Notes under the pieces: generated by a model
Told to the model about the DNA's origin: nothing
Database searches by the model: none
What the model saw: the letters and a program-made list of their open reading frames with translations, nothing else
Part shown: positions 1 through 9,480 of the stretch, one piece after another
Layout: each line of letters begins with the position of its first letter
Position numbering within the stretch: the stretch's first letter is position 1
NCBI GenBank assembly: GCA_029242715.1
Contig: JAQWTL010000008.1
Span: 1-52,059, forward strand
Direction: 5' to 3'
Length of the DNA: 52,059 nt
DNA from: Phycisphaerales bacterium
Lineage (GTDB): Bacteria; Planctomycetota; Phycisphaerae; Phycisphaerales; SM1A02
Program-made: the position numbers and the translations under genes

Positions 1-890
1 ACGAGGCGATCCGGATTGCTCCCGATCCGTTGCTCATTGAGCTCGTAGATTCGGTACCAGTGCTTCTCATGGCCCATGTGATCCTCGGCAATGGAACTGA
101 GCGTCTCACCTTCCCCGATGGTGTGCGTGCGACCATCGGGCACAGGGAGACCAGTGTCATTCGTGGTGGAAGCCGGACGCGATGCACGTGACCCCTTGGG
201 AATCACAAGCTCCTGGCCAACTCGCAAGGAGGCCGGAGTAATGCCAGGATTGGCGTCAGCAATCAGGTTCCAGCGACTCGCCGCTCCGTAGTACTGCTGC
301 GCCAAGTGCCCCAGCGTGTCACCGGGCTTGACCTTGTGCTTCTGACCTGTCTGGCTTGCAGAGTCTGAATCACGAGATGATCCGGAAGCCTGCTTGCGAT
401 TGTTTTCTGGTGCGGAAGCCGTCTTCTCTGATGGCCTTTGTTCCCGGCGAGGCGGTGGCGGCAAGGCACTTCGGGACGTGGAAGTCGAGCCAGATCCGAT
501 CTGGTCACGCAAGGCATCCCATTTGGCCTGGTCCCAACTCCCCGTCACGGATGTATCGATGTCCTGCCCCATCTTGAGAACAGGCGGCTCTTCCCGAGAC
601 GTGGGAGCTTGTGGCTGACTGGAACTGGCCCATCTCGAGGGAGGTGGAGTTGCCCCACGAGCTGGAGGCTGAGGAGGCGCCTGCTGGCGGACCGGCGAAG
701 GTGCAGACCTCGTTGTCTGCCGAGTCCTTCTGGTTTGGGCCGCCGAGGCCAGGAGAGGATCCTTGGCATGGGATGGTGATGCACCATCCTGATCTCTGTT
801 TGCCTGTGATGGCCCCTCGCCATACCACGCCACAAGCACAATCAATCCTACGACCGACAAGAGCAAAATCGCCTTCGTACCGGCTGTCAT
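1..890 (-). CDS. LysM-domain envelope protein, C-terminus outside window
   Basis: The reading frame opens at ATG 888-890 behind a GGAGG ribosome site and is still open at the window edge, so only about 296 residues are seen. Residues 6-22 form one hydrophobic signal/anchor helix with a very short cytoplasmic end. A long Pro/Ser/Gln-rich linker follows to about residue 180. LysM repeat 1 lies near 185-235 (KVKPGDTLGHLAQQYYG, then IADANPGI) and LysM repeat 2 begins near 257 (HTIGEGETLSSIAEDH) and is cut by the edge. LysM domains bind peptidoglycan-type glycans, so a wall-tethered role is inferred; no catalytic domain is visible in the part present. It is separated from the upstream secDF gene by a terminator. 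Confidence 0.8.
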   Translation of the reverse strand, partial: MTAGTKAILLLSVVGLIVLVAWYGEGPSQANRDQDGASPSHAKDPLLASAAQTRRTRQTTRSAPSPVRQQAPPQPPARGATPPPSRWASSSQPQAPTSREEPPVLKMGQDIDTSVTGSWDQAKWDALRDQIGSGSTSTSRSALPPPPRREQRPSEKTASAPENNRKQASGSSRDSDSASQTGQKHKVKPGDTLGHLAQQYYGAASRWNLIADANPGITPASLRVGQELVIPKGSRASRPASTTNDTGLPVPDGRTHTIGEGETLSSIAEDHMGHEKHWYRIYELNEQRIGSNPDRL

Positions 891-966
891 TTCGATGCCT
901 CCGTGCATCCAGTGATTCAATTGAAACCCTCACTGTTTTCTTCGGCATGACGCGCGCAAGAAGATG

Positions 967-997
967 AAAATGCCCCCGGATGAACCGGGGGCATTTT
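967..997 (-). terminator. Terminator of the secDF operon
   Basis: A perfect 13-bp stem (AAAATGCCCCCGG with its complement) closes a 5-base loop. The AAAA/TTTT ends make it work in either direction. It sits 38 nt past the secDF stop and before the LysM gene, so it most likely ends the rhomboid-tgt-yajC-secDF transcript. Confidence 0.8.
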
Positions 998-1034
998 GAA
1001 ATTGTGTCTTGTCGAGGCTATCGGGTCCTCTGGA

Positions 1035-4000
1035 TCAGGCCCCCGCAGGGAGTGCTCCATCCGGATCGGAGCTGCTGGCACCGGATCCGTCAGGCAAGGC
1101 ATCTTCATCACGGACAGGCTGGGCACCGCCACCTCGACGGAAGACCATTGGCGATGCAATGGCGACCGAGGAATAGGTGCCGACGATGACGCCGATCACG
1201 AGAGCAAAGGCGAATCCACGGATTCCCGTACCACCAATGATGTAGATGATGAGAACTGCGATCAGGGTGGTCAGGGAGGTGAGCACCGTACGGCTGAAAG
1301 CCTGGTTGATCGAGTTGTTCACGATTTCCTGGGTGGGCAATGGCCGCTTTCCGCGGTTCTCACGGATGCGATCCAGGATGACGATCGTATCGTTCAAGGA
1401 GTATCCAATCACCGTCAGCAAGGCGGCCACGATGCCTGTATCGATCAGGAATTCCTCCAGCAGCAGATTGCTCCAGAAGAACTCATAGGCACCGAGATAA
1501 CCGGAAAGTGCCAGGAAGCCGATCACGATGATCACGTCATGGCACAGGGCCACGATGGCAGCCAGTGAGTACCAGAAGGAACCGAAGCGGATCCAGATGT
1601 AGAACAAGATGCCTGCCAGTGAGAGAATCACGGCACCGATGGCATTGGCCGTACGGGTCTGTGCCACACTTGGGGCGAAACTGCTGACCTGCTCGAAACT
1701 GCTCTGTCTTTCCAGTGCCGTCGAGATCAATTGCCATTCCCGCTTCGCCAGGCGCTCATCAACCAACGCGCTGTCTGTGCGGATGTAGTTGATGTCAGGA
1801 TCCATCACCGCCACGGCAACTGCCGTGTACTGCCCGTCATCTGTTGGCGTAAGCCCGTAGACCACGACTTCCCGGCCTGCCGTATCGGACGAGAAATCCG
1901 GATCCTGGCGAAGCCTGTCGATGCGCAATGTGACATCCTCCAGCGTGACCGCCGGCTGAATGTCCTCGACCATGACAAGCACGCCACCCTGGAACTCGGA
2001 GAGATCTCCCTTGAGCCCGTCCTGCCCAACAACTTCTTCAAGAGATTCGGATTCAATGGGTCGAGTGAACTGGGCATACCGCTTAGCACCGACACCTGCG
2101 AAGGTCCGGCCAGGGGAAATGTCCAGCTCGTCACCGAATTCATCGAGAAGTTCAGCTTCAACCAGATCCTGAATGGATTCATTCTCTGCAACACCTGGTG
2201 GATTGGAGACCTTGACCTGGAAGCCGTCAGCAACGGTCTGGCCAGTGCCATCGACACCGGTATCACCAATGGTCAGAACCTTGGCAAAGCGGAATTCCCG
2301 AAGCAGCCTGTTGTGCAGGGTGTCCTCGATGCCCGCTTCATCCGCCATTGAGCGGATGCGGTCCTGGACAGAATCCGATCCCATGTGGGGCAGCATCAAA
2401 CGGCTGCCGCCATCATCACGTGTCTGCATGGTGATGGATACGCCGCCACGGAATTCCGTGTCGAACATCTGCTTGCCACGGGCAAAGAACAGAACAAATG
2501 ACCCGATGATCAGCAGGACGCTGAATACCCAGAAGTAGCCCCGAAGCCCGACCCAATTGATCTTTGGTCGCAGGAGTCTTGCGATCACGGGGATCGTGGT
2601 TGCCAGCATCGGCAGGGTGCGGATCTTCAGGACGCTCGCATACAGATCAAAGATCACTCGTGTCACAAACAATGCCGTGAAGAGTGTGGCAATGATGCCG
2701 ATTGTAAGCGTCAAAGCAAAGCCCTTGACCTCTGTCGTGGGCTGCATGAGCAGCAGAACTGCACAGACAATGAGGTTGGTCAGGTTCGCATCAACGATGG
2801 TGCTGTAGACGCGATTGTAACCCTCACGGATGGCTTCACGAAGATCCCGTGCACCATGGATCTCCAGTTCCTCACGGATACGCTCATAGATCAGCACGTT
2901 GGCATCAACGGCCATACCCATGGTCAAGACAACACCTGCCAGACCTGGCAGCGTGAAGGTGCCCTGCATCATGGCCATCACACCGAAGATGATGATGCCG
3001 TTGCAGAGCAGAGCCATATCCGCGACGAAACCTGCAAAGAAGTACCAGATGAGCATGAAGACCGCGACCACGATGATGGCCCACATGAAGGCATCAAAAC
3101 CACGGTCAAGATTGTCTGCACCAAGCGATGGCCCCAATACGCTGACTGCGATTGGTTCCTGCGAAAGCCTGGCTTCCAAGGCACCGGCGTCAAGAACGCG
3201 TGTCAGATAAGCGATATCGCTTTGACTGAAGCTGCCGGTGATGATGCCGTTGTTGCTGATCTGACTCTGCAGCGTTGGTGCCGAGTAGACCTTTCCATCC
3301 AGCACGATCGCCATGGGCTCCTTCTCATGAGGCCCGGTGAGGCGTGCCATGCGGACACCGCCACCGGCATCCAGGCGGAAGCTGACCGCGGGTCGACCCA
3401 TCTGGTCAACCGTGGATCCGGTCGCATCCAGTGCCCAGTCACCACCGCGGTCATGGGTCATGCTCTTTGGTTCAGAGGTATAGAGCAGCAGATAGATCTG
3501 TCCATCGTGCTCGGCGGCCTCCAGGCTGCGGCCCGCAAAGTACCCCTGTGGATCGGCCTGAAGGGCCTGCATCTGCTCAGGTGAGTCTGCCCACTGCTGC
3601 AAGTCATGGATGCCGAACCATCTCGCATTGGCCGAGTCGGTATTTTCAGGACCAACCTCAGCCAACTGAGCACGCATGTCATCGACACTGATGCCCTGGG
3701 CAAGGCCTGTGCGTACAGCAATATGGAATTGCAGAACACCTGCACCACGCAGAAGACGCTTCAGATCTTCCGGATCGTCCAGGCCGGTACGCTTGGCCTC
3801 ATAGGCCTGCCAGGCAGTGGTGACCTTTGCAAGATCCTCCGTAAGCTCAGGAAACTCCTGGATGATCTGAGACATGGCCGCCTGCCGTTGTGATGGACGG
3901 AAGACACGCTCGCCATTGGCATCAACCATCGGCTTGCCATCAGAACCACGAAGCAACTCTCTGCGTTCGGGAAGTTCCAGCATTCGCACGATGCGTGAAC

Positions 4001-4631
4001 GCTGAAGACTCAATGCCATCACCTGTTCGTACAGGTCCTCATAGGAGATTTCTGCGTCTGCCAGACGACGGGCAATCCCACGCAGAGCAGCCTTGTCTTC
4101 CACGGACCCGACAGCACCGCCTGAGGCACGAGCCTCTTCTGTGGCAAGCTCAACCTCCAGACTCTTGACGGAGTCATAGGCCTCCTGCAGTTCAGCAACG
4201 AGTTGACCACGATCACCCTTGCCACCGAAGCGGTCCACCGCCTTGCCAGCCTCAAGAGAAGTATCCAATTCGGATGACTTGATCTCGGCAGTCTGGACAA
4301 GGGTGGCCAGTTCCATCTCGAATGCCGCAGCCAGAGCCTTGACATCCTCGTTGGGAAGGGGCATCACGACCTCGATACGGTCGGTACCCAGGGGGGTCAT
4401 CGCGATATCCAGAACACCCTGTGGATTCACACGGTCTTTCAGGACATCGATGGTCTGTTCAAGAATCTGCCGGCGATTGGCACCCTCCGGCATCCGGACC
4501 GAGTACACAAGGCTCACACCACCGCTGAGATCACGCCCGAGGCGTATCTTCTCGCTGGGCGGAATAAATGCCCAGACACACGCGCCGATGATGCACAGAA
4601 TAAGAACGATCTTGGCAATCAGGTTCTGCAT
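1035..4631 (-). CDS. secDF: Fused protein-export membrane protein SecD-SecF
   Basis: Proton-driven partner of SecYEG that pulls exported proteins across the inner membrane. About 1198 residues: SecD half to about 680, SecF half from about 690. Seen: N-terminal helix, LGRDLSGG, the TM motif MAVDANVLIYERIREE near 575-590, SecF TEFRGG near 725, and SYSLND..ILDRIREN in the SecF TM region. Between the usual RIEV strand (about 87) and the GVLQFH strand (about 300) lies an extra block of roughly 200 mostly helical, charged residues that ordinary SecD P1 domains lack. Start: ATG at 4631 puts the helix at the N-terminus; an in-frame GTG at 4652 adds seven residues but its AGGA is only one base away. 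The gene lies just downstream of yajC, as in many bacteria. Confidence 0.93.
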   Translation of the reverse strand: MQNLIAKIVLILCIIGACVWAFIPPSEKIRLGRDLSGGVSLVYSVRMPEGANRRQILEQTIDVLKDRVNPQGVLDIAMTPLGTDRIEVVMPLPNEDVKALAAAFEMELATLVQTAEIKSSELDTSLEAGKAVDRFGGKGDRGQLVAELQEAYDSVKSLEVELATEEARASGGAVGSVEDKAALRGIARRLADAEISYEDLYEQVMALSLQRSRIVRMLELPERRELLRGSDGKPMVDANGERVFRPSQRQAAMSQIIQEFPELTEDLAKVTTAWQAYEAKRTGLDDPEDLKRLLRGAGVLQFHIAVRTGLAQGISVDDMRAQLAEVGPENTDSANARWFGIHDLQQWADSPEQMQALQADPQGYFAGRSLEAAEHDGQIYLLLYTSEPKSMTHDRGGDWALDATGSTVDQMGRPAVSFRLDAGGGVRMARLTGPHEKEPMAIVLDGKVYSAPTLQSQISNNGIITGSFSQSDIAYLTRVLDAGALEARLSQEPIAVSVLGPSLGADNLDRGFDAFMWAIIVVAVFMLIWYFFAGFVADMALLCNGIIIFGVMAMMQGTFTLPGLAGVVLTMGMAVDANVLIYERIREELEIHGARDLREAIREGYNRVYSTIVDANLTNLIVCAVLLLMQPTTEVKGFALTLTIGIIATLFTALFVTRVIFDLYASVLKIRTLPMLATTIPVIARLLRPKINWVGLRGYFWVFSVLLIIGSFVLFFARGKQMFDTEFRGGVSITMQTRDDGGSRLMLPHMGSDSVQDRIRSMADEAGIEDTLHNRLLREFRFAKVLTIGDTGVDGTGQTVADGFQVKVSNPPGVAENESIQDLVEAELLDEFGDELDISPGRTFAGVGAKRYAQFTRPIESESLEEVVGQDGLKGDLSEFQGGVLVMVEDIQPAVTLEDVTLRIDRLRQDPDFSSDTAGREVVVYGLTPTDDGQYTAVAVAVMDPDINYIRTDSALVDERLAKREWQLISTALERQSSFEQVSSFAPSVAQTRTANAIGAVILSLAGILFYIWIRFGSFWYSLAAIVALCHDVIIVIGFLALSGYLGAYEFFWSNLLLEEFLIDTGIVAALLTVIGYSLNDTIVILDRIRENRGKRPLPTQEIVNNSINQAFSRTVLTSLTTLIAVLIIYIIGGTGIRGFAFALVIGVIVGTYSSVAIASPMVFRRGGGAQPVRDEDALPDGSGASSSDPDGALPAGA

Positions 4632-4668
4632 GCCATTACATCCGCATGACACATCCTTTCAGGATGCG

Positions 4669-5112
4669 TCAGTTTGTCGCGGCTCCATCTCCCGGTTCCA
4701 GAACCTGCTGGATGGCCGATCGGGAGAACGTCATCCGGGTATTTGAAGATTTATCCACTTCGAGAACTACAAGGTCGCCCTTCACCTCGATTACGGAACC
4801 CATGATTCCACCAATAGTCTGGACCGAAGCCTTCTTGTCCAACTGCGCCAGCAAGTTCTTGCGGCGTTTCTTTTCCTTGCGTTGACTCAGGAATGACATC
4901 CCGATGAACAGGAAAAGAATCAGGAAGATGAAGGGCATCAACCCTGGGCCGAACAAGGAAGGCGCCGACTCCGCACCTTCTGCACCTTCTACAGGTGTAC
5001 CTTGCTCACCAGTAATGGCCGTACTGCTCTGGGCGCCGCCCAGAGGAGGTTGTACTGGAACCGAACCGATCACTATCAGGGGTAGATCCCCTGGAATACT
5101 TGCCTGAGTCAT
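4669..5112 (-). CDS. yajC: Preprotein translocase subunit YajC
   Basis: Small single-span partner of SecDF. About 147 residues: a long, low-complexity N-terminal extension (to about 58), one hydrophobic helix (LMPFIFLILFLFIGMSFLS), a basic stretch (QRKEKKRRK), then the YajC fold (VQTIGGIMGSVIEV..DLVVLEVD). Length exceeds the usual 110 or so because of the extension. I chose ATG 5112, which has GAGAG five bases upstream; an in-frame ATG at 5130 lacks a clear ribosome site. It is placed between tgt and secDF, the classic order. A short inverted repeat (GACGCATCC/GGATGTGTC) overlaps its stop region and precedes secDF. Confidence 0.9.
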   Translation of the reverse strand: MTQASIPGDLPLIVIGSVPVQPPLGGAQSSTAITGEQGTPVEGAEGAESAPSLFGPGLMPFIFLILFLFIGMSFLSQRKEKKRRKNLLAQLDKKASVQTIGGIMGSVIEVKGDLVVLEVDKSSNTRMTFSRSAIQQVLEPGDGAATN

Positions 5113-5171
5113 GAAGTCTCTCGCGTGCATGTCCGGTTGCTGATCTATTCCGTGGACCGTGCGTATGGGGA

Positions 5172-6374
5172 CTATGAAGAAGGATCGAGGCGGGCCCCGT
5201 CAGCCACCGAAAGGGCCGCCGGACCACTGCCCAGCACCGGCCACGCCCGGTACAGCAAAGACCACGTATCTTCCCGGATGGCCCGCCTTATGTCCAGCAT
5301 GAGGCGTTGGTAGTGCCTCAGGTTGTGCTGGCTGAGCAGAATCGGCCCCAACATCTCACCAGAAATGAACAGATGCCTCAGATAGGCCCTGCTGAAGCCC
5401 CCTGAACAAGCCGGACAGTCGCATCCAGGCTCCAGAACCCCGTCATCCTCCTTGAATCGAGCATTTCGGAGTTGGAGCCGCCCTGTGCTGGTAAAGGCCC
5501 CTGCATTTCGCCCATTCCGAGTCGGCAGCACGCAATCGAACATGTCCACTCCGGCTTGAATGGCCCTGACCAGATCCTTTTCATACCCCACCCCCATCAG
5601 GTATCTCGGCTTGTCCTGAGGCAAAAGGGGTGCGGTATGGGCCACGATTCGGTGAATTTCCTCCGGAGGCTCGCCAGTCGCCACGCCACCGATGGCATAG
5701 CCCGGAAGGTCCATGGCCGTAATGGCGGCCGCAGATCGATCCCGGAGATCCTCATGTGGCCCCCCCTGGATGATTCCGAAGAGTGACTGCTCCTCTGGAC
5801 GGGCATGTGCCTGGACGCATCGCTTCAACCAGGCAGTCGTACGATCCACAGCAACCTCAAGCCGATGACGAAAAGCCGTTGCGGCTCCTGGATCCTCTTG
5901 CCCGGGTTCAGCTGCAGGCGGGCAATCATCAAAGGCCATGATGATGTCTGCGCCCAGGTTGTTCTGAACAACCATCGCACGCTCCGGGCCCAGATGTACC
6001 CGGGCGCCGTCGATGATTGACTTGAATGTCACGCCCTCATCGTCGATCGCATTGATGTCCGCCATGGAGAAGGCCTGGTACCCACCGGAGTCGGTGAGGA
6101 TCGGCCCATTCCATCTCATGAAGGCATGTACCCCACCCCGTTCGGCGATCATGCCGTCACCAGGGCGCAGCATGAGGTGGTACGCATTGTTCAGAAGAAT
6201 CTGACTTCCGGTTGCAGCAACCTGCTCTGGCATGAGCCCCTTGACGGTAGCCCGCGTTCCAACCGGCATGAAGGCCGGTGTATCAAATCCACCATTGGGT
6301 GTTTCAATGCGACCGACCCGTGCTTCGGAATGACTGCACTTGGCCTCGATTGAGAAACGAAGAGGAGAACTCAT
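5172..6374 (-). CDS. tgt: tRNA-guanine transglycosylase Tgt
   Basis: Swaps guanine 34 of GUN-anticodon tRNAs for the queuosine precursor preQ1. 400 residues, slightly longer than usual. Seen: TDSGGYQ with the base-contacting/catalytic Asp near 95, GYAIGGVATGE near 225-235, the nucleophile Asp near 280 in MFDCVLPTRNGRN, and the zinc site CDCPAC (318-323) with the distal His near 350. All key residues are present, so it should be active. The start ATG overlaps the rhomboid stop by one base (TAATG), pointing to translational coupling. No queuosine synthesis genes are in the window. Confidence 0.96.
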   Translation of the reverse strand: MSSPLRFSIEAKCSHSEARVGRIETPNGGFDTPAFMPVGTRATVKGLMPEQVAATGSQILLNNAYHLMLRPGDGMIAERGGVHAFMRWNGPILTDSGGYQAFSMADINAIDDEGVTFKSIIDGARVHLGPERAMVVQNNLGADIIMAFDDCPPAAEPGQEDPGAATAFRHRLEVAVDRTTAWLKRCVQAHARPEEQSLFGIIQGGPHEDLRDRSAAAITAMDLPGYAIGGVATGEPPEEIHRIVAHTAPLLPQDKPRYLMGVGYEKDLVRAIQAGVDMFDCVLPTRNGRNAGAFTSTGRLQLRNARFKEDDGVLEPGCDCPACSGGFSRAYLRHLFISGEMLGPILLSQHNLRHYQRLMLDIRRAIREDTWSLLYRAWPVLGSGPAALSVADGARLDPSS

Positions 6375-7552
6375 TACGAAGGACGGTCCCGCCGCGATGC
6401 CTCGGCGAGTATCCGCTTCTCCTTCTTGGTCAGGCTCTGCAATCCATCACGGGAGATCTTGTCGAGAATTCGATCCACTTGTTTGCCATCCCCGCTTGAT
6501 GAACGCCCGGCTTTCTTGCCTTTCATGGCAAAATGCCTGGACGTTGGATCCACACGGCCAAAGAAGTTGAACAGACCATGAAGCTTGTCAGGCTGACGGA
6601 TGAAGTACCAGCCGGCTATGGCACCACCAAGGTGGGCCGCCTCTCCACCAGCGTTATCCAGGCCGAAGAGAATGAATATGACCGAGATCGCAATGAGTCC
6701 GATGGCCAGCGTCGCCAGTCGCATGGGCAATATGAAGAACAACAGAACTTTGACATTCGGCTGCAGCAACGCCCCTCCAATGATGACGCCGAACACACCT
6801 GCAGAGGCGCCTATCAAGGGAACCCCGGCTGAATTGAACAGCAATCCCGGAATCTCTGGCAGGCCAAGTTGACTGATCCACACCCACCCCAAGATGTTCA
6901 GGCACAGATACATCAACGCACCGAACACACCGCAGAGCAGATAGAAGGCGAGGTATCGTTTCCCTCCGAGAAAACGCTCGACAAGTGGGCCGAAGAAGAA
7001 CAGAGCGATCATGTTGAACAGCAGATGGGTCATGTCGGCATGCAGAAACTGGAAGCCGACCAATCGCCAAAGCTGTGCGCTGCCTATGACTTTCTGTGTC
7101 GAGAAGTGAAGCCACTTCTGAAGCGGCGTCATGGTCGTGACAACAGTAATTGAATCCGGATGCCCTTCGGAATTCAGAACAAGCAGGCCAGCTACCTGTT
7201 CCGACTTGATCGTCTTCCCATCTGCCTGCAGAACAGGGATTGTCTCGCGGACGATGTTCTCCCCAAGCGTGGTCTGCTCGGCTCTGTCTGGTGAAGGCCA
7301 GAGCGGGCTGATCTGAGTCTCAACCCAACAGTTCTTCTCAGGTGAATAGGAGTAGTAGGTACCCGTTTCCACATAGGAGCTGTACCGCTGAAGGAACCCG
7401 TCAATGACAAAGATCGCCACGCAGGCAATGATGATCCAGGTCGTGACGCTGAAACCTGTTCGGCCAGCACCAACTCCCCTGCTCATTCCGCCACCGAATC
7501 GGCTTCCCCCACTGGGGATATAGCGTCCGTAGTTTCTGTCTGAGATACCCAT
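6374..7552 (-). CDS. Rhomboid family intramembrane serine protease
   Basis: 392-residue membrane protein with the rhomboid catalytic pair: Ser250 in GASAG and His307 in AAHLGG, plus the HADMTHLLFN motif at 171-180 in TM2. After a Gly/Arg-rich cytoplasmic start and TM1 (about 37-53) there is a roughly 100-residue loop (about 57-150) before TM2. The C-terminus carries a basic soluble tail ending in a short helical module (DRILDKISRDGLQSLTKKEK). Substrates cannot be told from sequence. The ATG lies inside a perfect 6-bp hairpin (TGAGAT/ATCTCA, 7541-7556) that may limit initiation. First gene of the operon with tgt, yajC and secDF. Confidence 0.92.
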   Translation of the reverse strand: MGISDRNYGRYIPSGGSRFGGGMSRGVGAGRTGFSVTTWIIIACVAIFVIDGFLQRYSSYVETGTYYSYSPEKNCWVETQISPLWPSPDRAEQTTLGENIVRETIPVLQADGKTIKSEQVAGLLVLNSEGHPDSITVVTTMTPLQKWLHFSTQKVIGSAQLWRLVGFQFLHADMTHLLFNMIALFFFGPLVERFLGGKRYLAFYLLCGVFGALMYLCLNILGWVWISQLGLPEIPGLLFNSAGVPLIGASAGVFGVIIGGALLQPNVKVLLFFILPMRLATLAIGLIAISVIFILFGLDNAGGEAAHLGGAIAGWYFIRQPDKLHGLFNFFGRVDPTSRHFAMKGKKAGRSSSGDGKQVDRILDKISRDGLQSLTKKEKRILAEASRRDRPS

Positions 7553-7654
7553 CTCAGGCCTGCTCCGATGCTGGCAGGCCGCCAGGCCATATGGTGTATG
7601 GCGTACAAGGCGGCATTCTGAGTAGTCCGATTGCCCGTGTCATGGAATCGGGGG

Positions 7655-8509
7655 ATGATACGCTCTCACATGAACTCGTCACAAAGAACCTCTTCAGAAT
7701 CGACCATGGCCCCCGTATTACCTGATGCAATCATGCGTGTTGAGGGCCTCCAGAAGTCCTTCGGGCCCAACGAGGTCCTTCGAGGCCTGGATCTCGAGTT
7801 CCAACGAGCCGCCACAACAGTGGTCATGGGCCCCAGCGGGTGTGGCAAGAGCGTGATGCTCAAACATCTCATCGGTCTTCTCAAGCCTGATGCTGGTGAA
7901 GTCTGGTTCGACAACGAGAGAATCGACCTGATCCGGGAAGCCAACCTGGGCCCTTTTCGCCGCCGCATCGGCTTCCTGTTTCAACAAGGGGCTCTGTTTG
8001 ATTCGATGTCGGTCGGTGCCAACGTCGACTTTCCACTGCGAGAACATTCGGATCTGACCGAGACCGAAAGAGCCGAACGAGTAGAGAAAATGCTCGAGAT
8101 GGTCGGGATGCCCGGCACCCAGGACCGAAATCCGGCCACCCTGTCCGGAGGCCAACGCAAGCGTATTGCCCTTGCAAGGGCCATTGTGCTTGAACCGGAC
8201 ATCGTTCTCTATGACGAACCGACTACGGGACTCGATCCCATCCGCAGCGACATCATCGGAGAACTCATCTCAAGACTGCAGAAGGCCCTCCAGCTCACCA
8301 GCATCGTTGTAACCCACGATGTCCAGCTCTCCTTTCGCATTGCCGATAGGATGGTGCTCCTGCACGAGGGACGCGTTCACATGCAAGGATCCCCGGACAA
8401 CTTCCGCACGACCGAAGAGCCCGCTGTTCGTCGTTTCCTTGAAGGGCGCGCTACACCTGAGGAACTCGCGGGGCTACGACCCGTTGAGGGCGAGGAAAAG
8501 ATCCAGTGA
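7655..8509 (+). CDS. mlaF: Mla-type ABC transporter ATP-binding protein
   Basis: ATPase of a phospholipid-trafficking ABC system. Seen in order: Walker A GPSGCGKS, Q-loop region FLFQQGALFDSM (typical for the MlaF/Ttg2A group), signature LSGGQRKR, Walker B IVLYDEPTTGLD, switch His in VTHD. Start is uncertain: TTG 7631, ATG 7655, 7670 and 7706 are all in frame and none has a convincing ribosome site; the ATPase fold begins after ATG 7706, so the N-terminus may be shorter. It overlaps mlaD by four bases (GTGA). It is divergent from the rhomboid gene, and the 100-nt gap should hold both promoters. Confidence 0.9.
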   Translation: MIRSHMNSSQRTSSESTMAPVLPDAIMRVEGLQKSFGPNEVLRGLDLEFQRAATTVVMGPSGCGKSVMLKHLIGLLKPDAGEVWFDNERIDLIREANLGPFRRRIGFLFQQGALFDSMSVGANVDFPLREHSDLTETERAERVEKMLEMVGMPGTQDRNPATLSGGQRKRIALARAIVLEPDIVLYDEPTTGLDPIRSDIIGELISRLQKALQLTSIVVTHDVQLSFRIADRMVLLHEGRVHMQGSPDNFRTTEEPAVRRFLEGRATPEELAGLRPVEGEEKIQ

Positions 8510-9453
8510 GAGATTCCCAGCGAGACTTCCTCATCGGGCTCTGTTCAATCGTCGCTACCGCTGCGTTGGTTGCACTGCTTATCCTCTTCGGCGAAATCAA
8601 GACCGGAGGAGGCTGGAGCTTCCAGGTACGTACCCAGAACGCGGTGGGCCTCCGAACTGGAAGTTCGGTGACACTCAATGGTGTTCATGCCGGACAGATT
8701 GCCAACGTCCAGCTCGTCAACGATGACACTCTGCCAGTTGAATTGACCATCGAGGTCGACGACTCGGTCATCATTCCTCGTGAAGTGGAGTTCCTCGTAC
8801 GTGACTCGCTGCTTGGCAACAGTGGCCGAATGGCAATGGTCACATCTGGATGGTCATCGGAAATGCCAGCAATCAAGGCCGGTGATGTCATCCGTGTGGA
8901 CCACATCCCTTCCCAGATGATGACGGCTCTGGGCAATGAAATTGATCGCCGACTGGGCACCTTGCTGACTTCCTTCAACACCATCGGCGAGCAACTGACC
9001 GTTGTCCTTGGATCCGATGCCACTGATCAACGGACCATTGCCAGCACCATCCAGAACTTCAACAAACTGCTGCAGGCAACCATTGCCTGGGTAGACAATC
9101 CGGTGATGCTTGAAAATACTGAAGCATTCCTGAAAAGAATGCCTGCAGTCATCGACCGTGCCATCGGTGCCACCGAGGAACTCACCCGACTGGCCCGCAC
9201 ACTTGATGTCCGATCGGATGAAGTGGGACGTGAACTCGCGGAAACAGCACGACAACTGCGTGACCTCCTGAACTCAAGCAACCAGTTGGTTCAGACCATG
9301 CGTGAAGGCGACGGCACCATCGGCCAGTTGATGCAGAATCCCGACCTGTACAAGAGCCTGGAGGCCGCATCACGTCGCCTCGATCAACTGATCGTGGACT
9401 TCCAGCTCATGATCCAGCAGATCAAGGAAGAAGGCATCGGCCCCCTCCTCTGA
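8506..9453 (+). CDS. mlaD: MCE/MlaD-type lipid-binding protein
   Basis: 315 residues. One N-terminal anchor helix (FLIGLCSIVATAALVALLIL) is followed by an MCE domain at about 38-130 (FQVRTQNAVGLRTGSSVTLNGVHAG..) and then a long helical C-terminal part with heptad-like spacing, as in periplasmic MCE proteins that form rings bridging the envelope. Starts with GTG at 8506, overlapping the mlaF stop, and has GAGGAAAAG upstream. The cognate permease gene is not adjacent; a lone mlaE lies at 25577-26410. Confidence 0.9.
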   Translation: MRDSQRDFLIGLCSIVATAALVALLILFGEIKTGGGWSFQVRTQNAVGLRTGSSVTLNGVHAGQIANVQLVNDDTLPVELTIEVDDSVIIPREVEFLVRDSLLGNSGRMAMVTSGWSSEMPAIKAGDVIRVDHIPSQMMTALGNEIDRRLGTLLTSFNTIGEQLTVVLGSDATDQRTIASTIQNFNKLLQATIAWVDNPVMLENTEAFLKRMPAVIDRAIGATEELTRLARTLDVRSDEVGRELAETARQLRDLLNSSNQLVQTMREGDGTIGQLMQNPDLYKSLEAASRRLDQLIVDFQLMIQQIKEEGIGPLL

Positions 9454-9480
9454 TCCCCGAAGGTCACACGACCAGATCCA

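Noticed and set aside
505-948. 147-codon minus-strand frame opposite the LysM gene start
   Set aside because: Another frame of the same strand; the LysM frame has the anchor helix, ribosome site and domains.
4632-4647. Three-codon leader frame ATG CGG ATG TAA just before secDF
   Set aside because: It is spaced seven bases from AAGGA, but so short a frame arises easily by chance.
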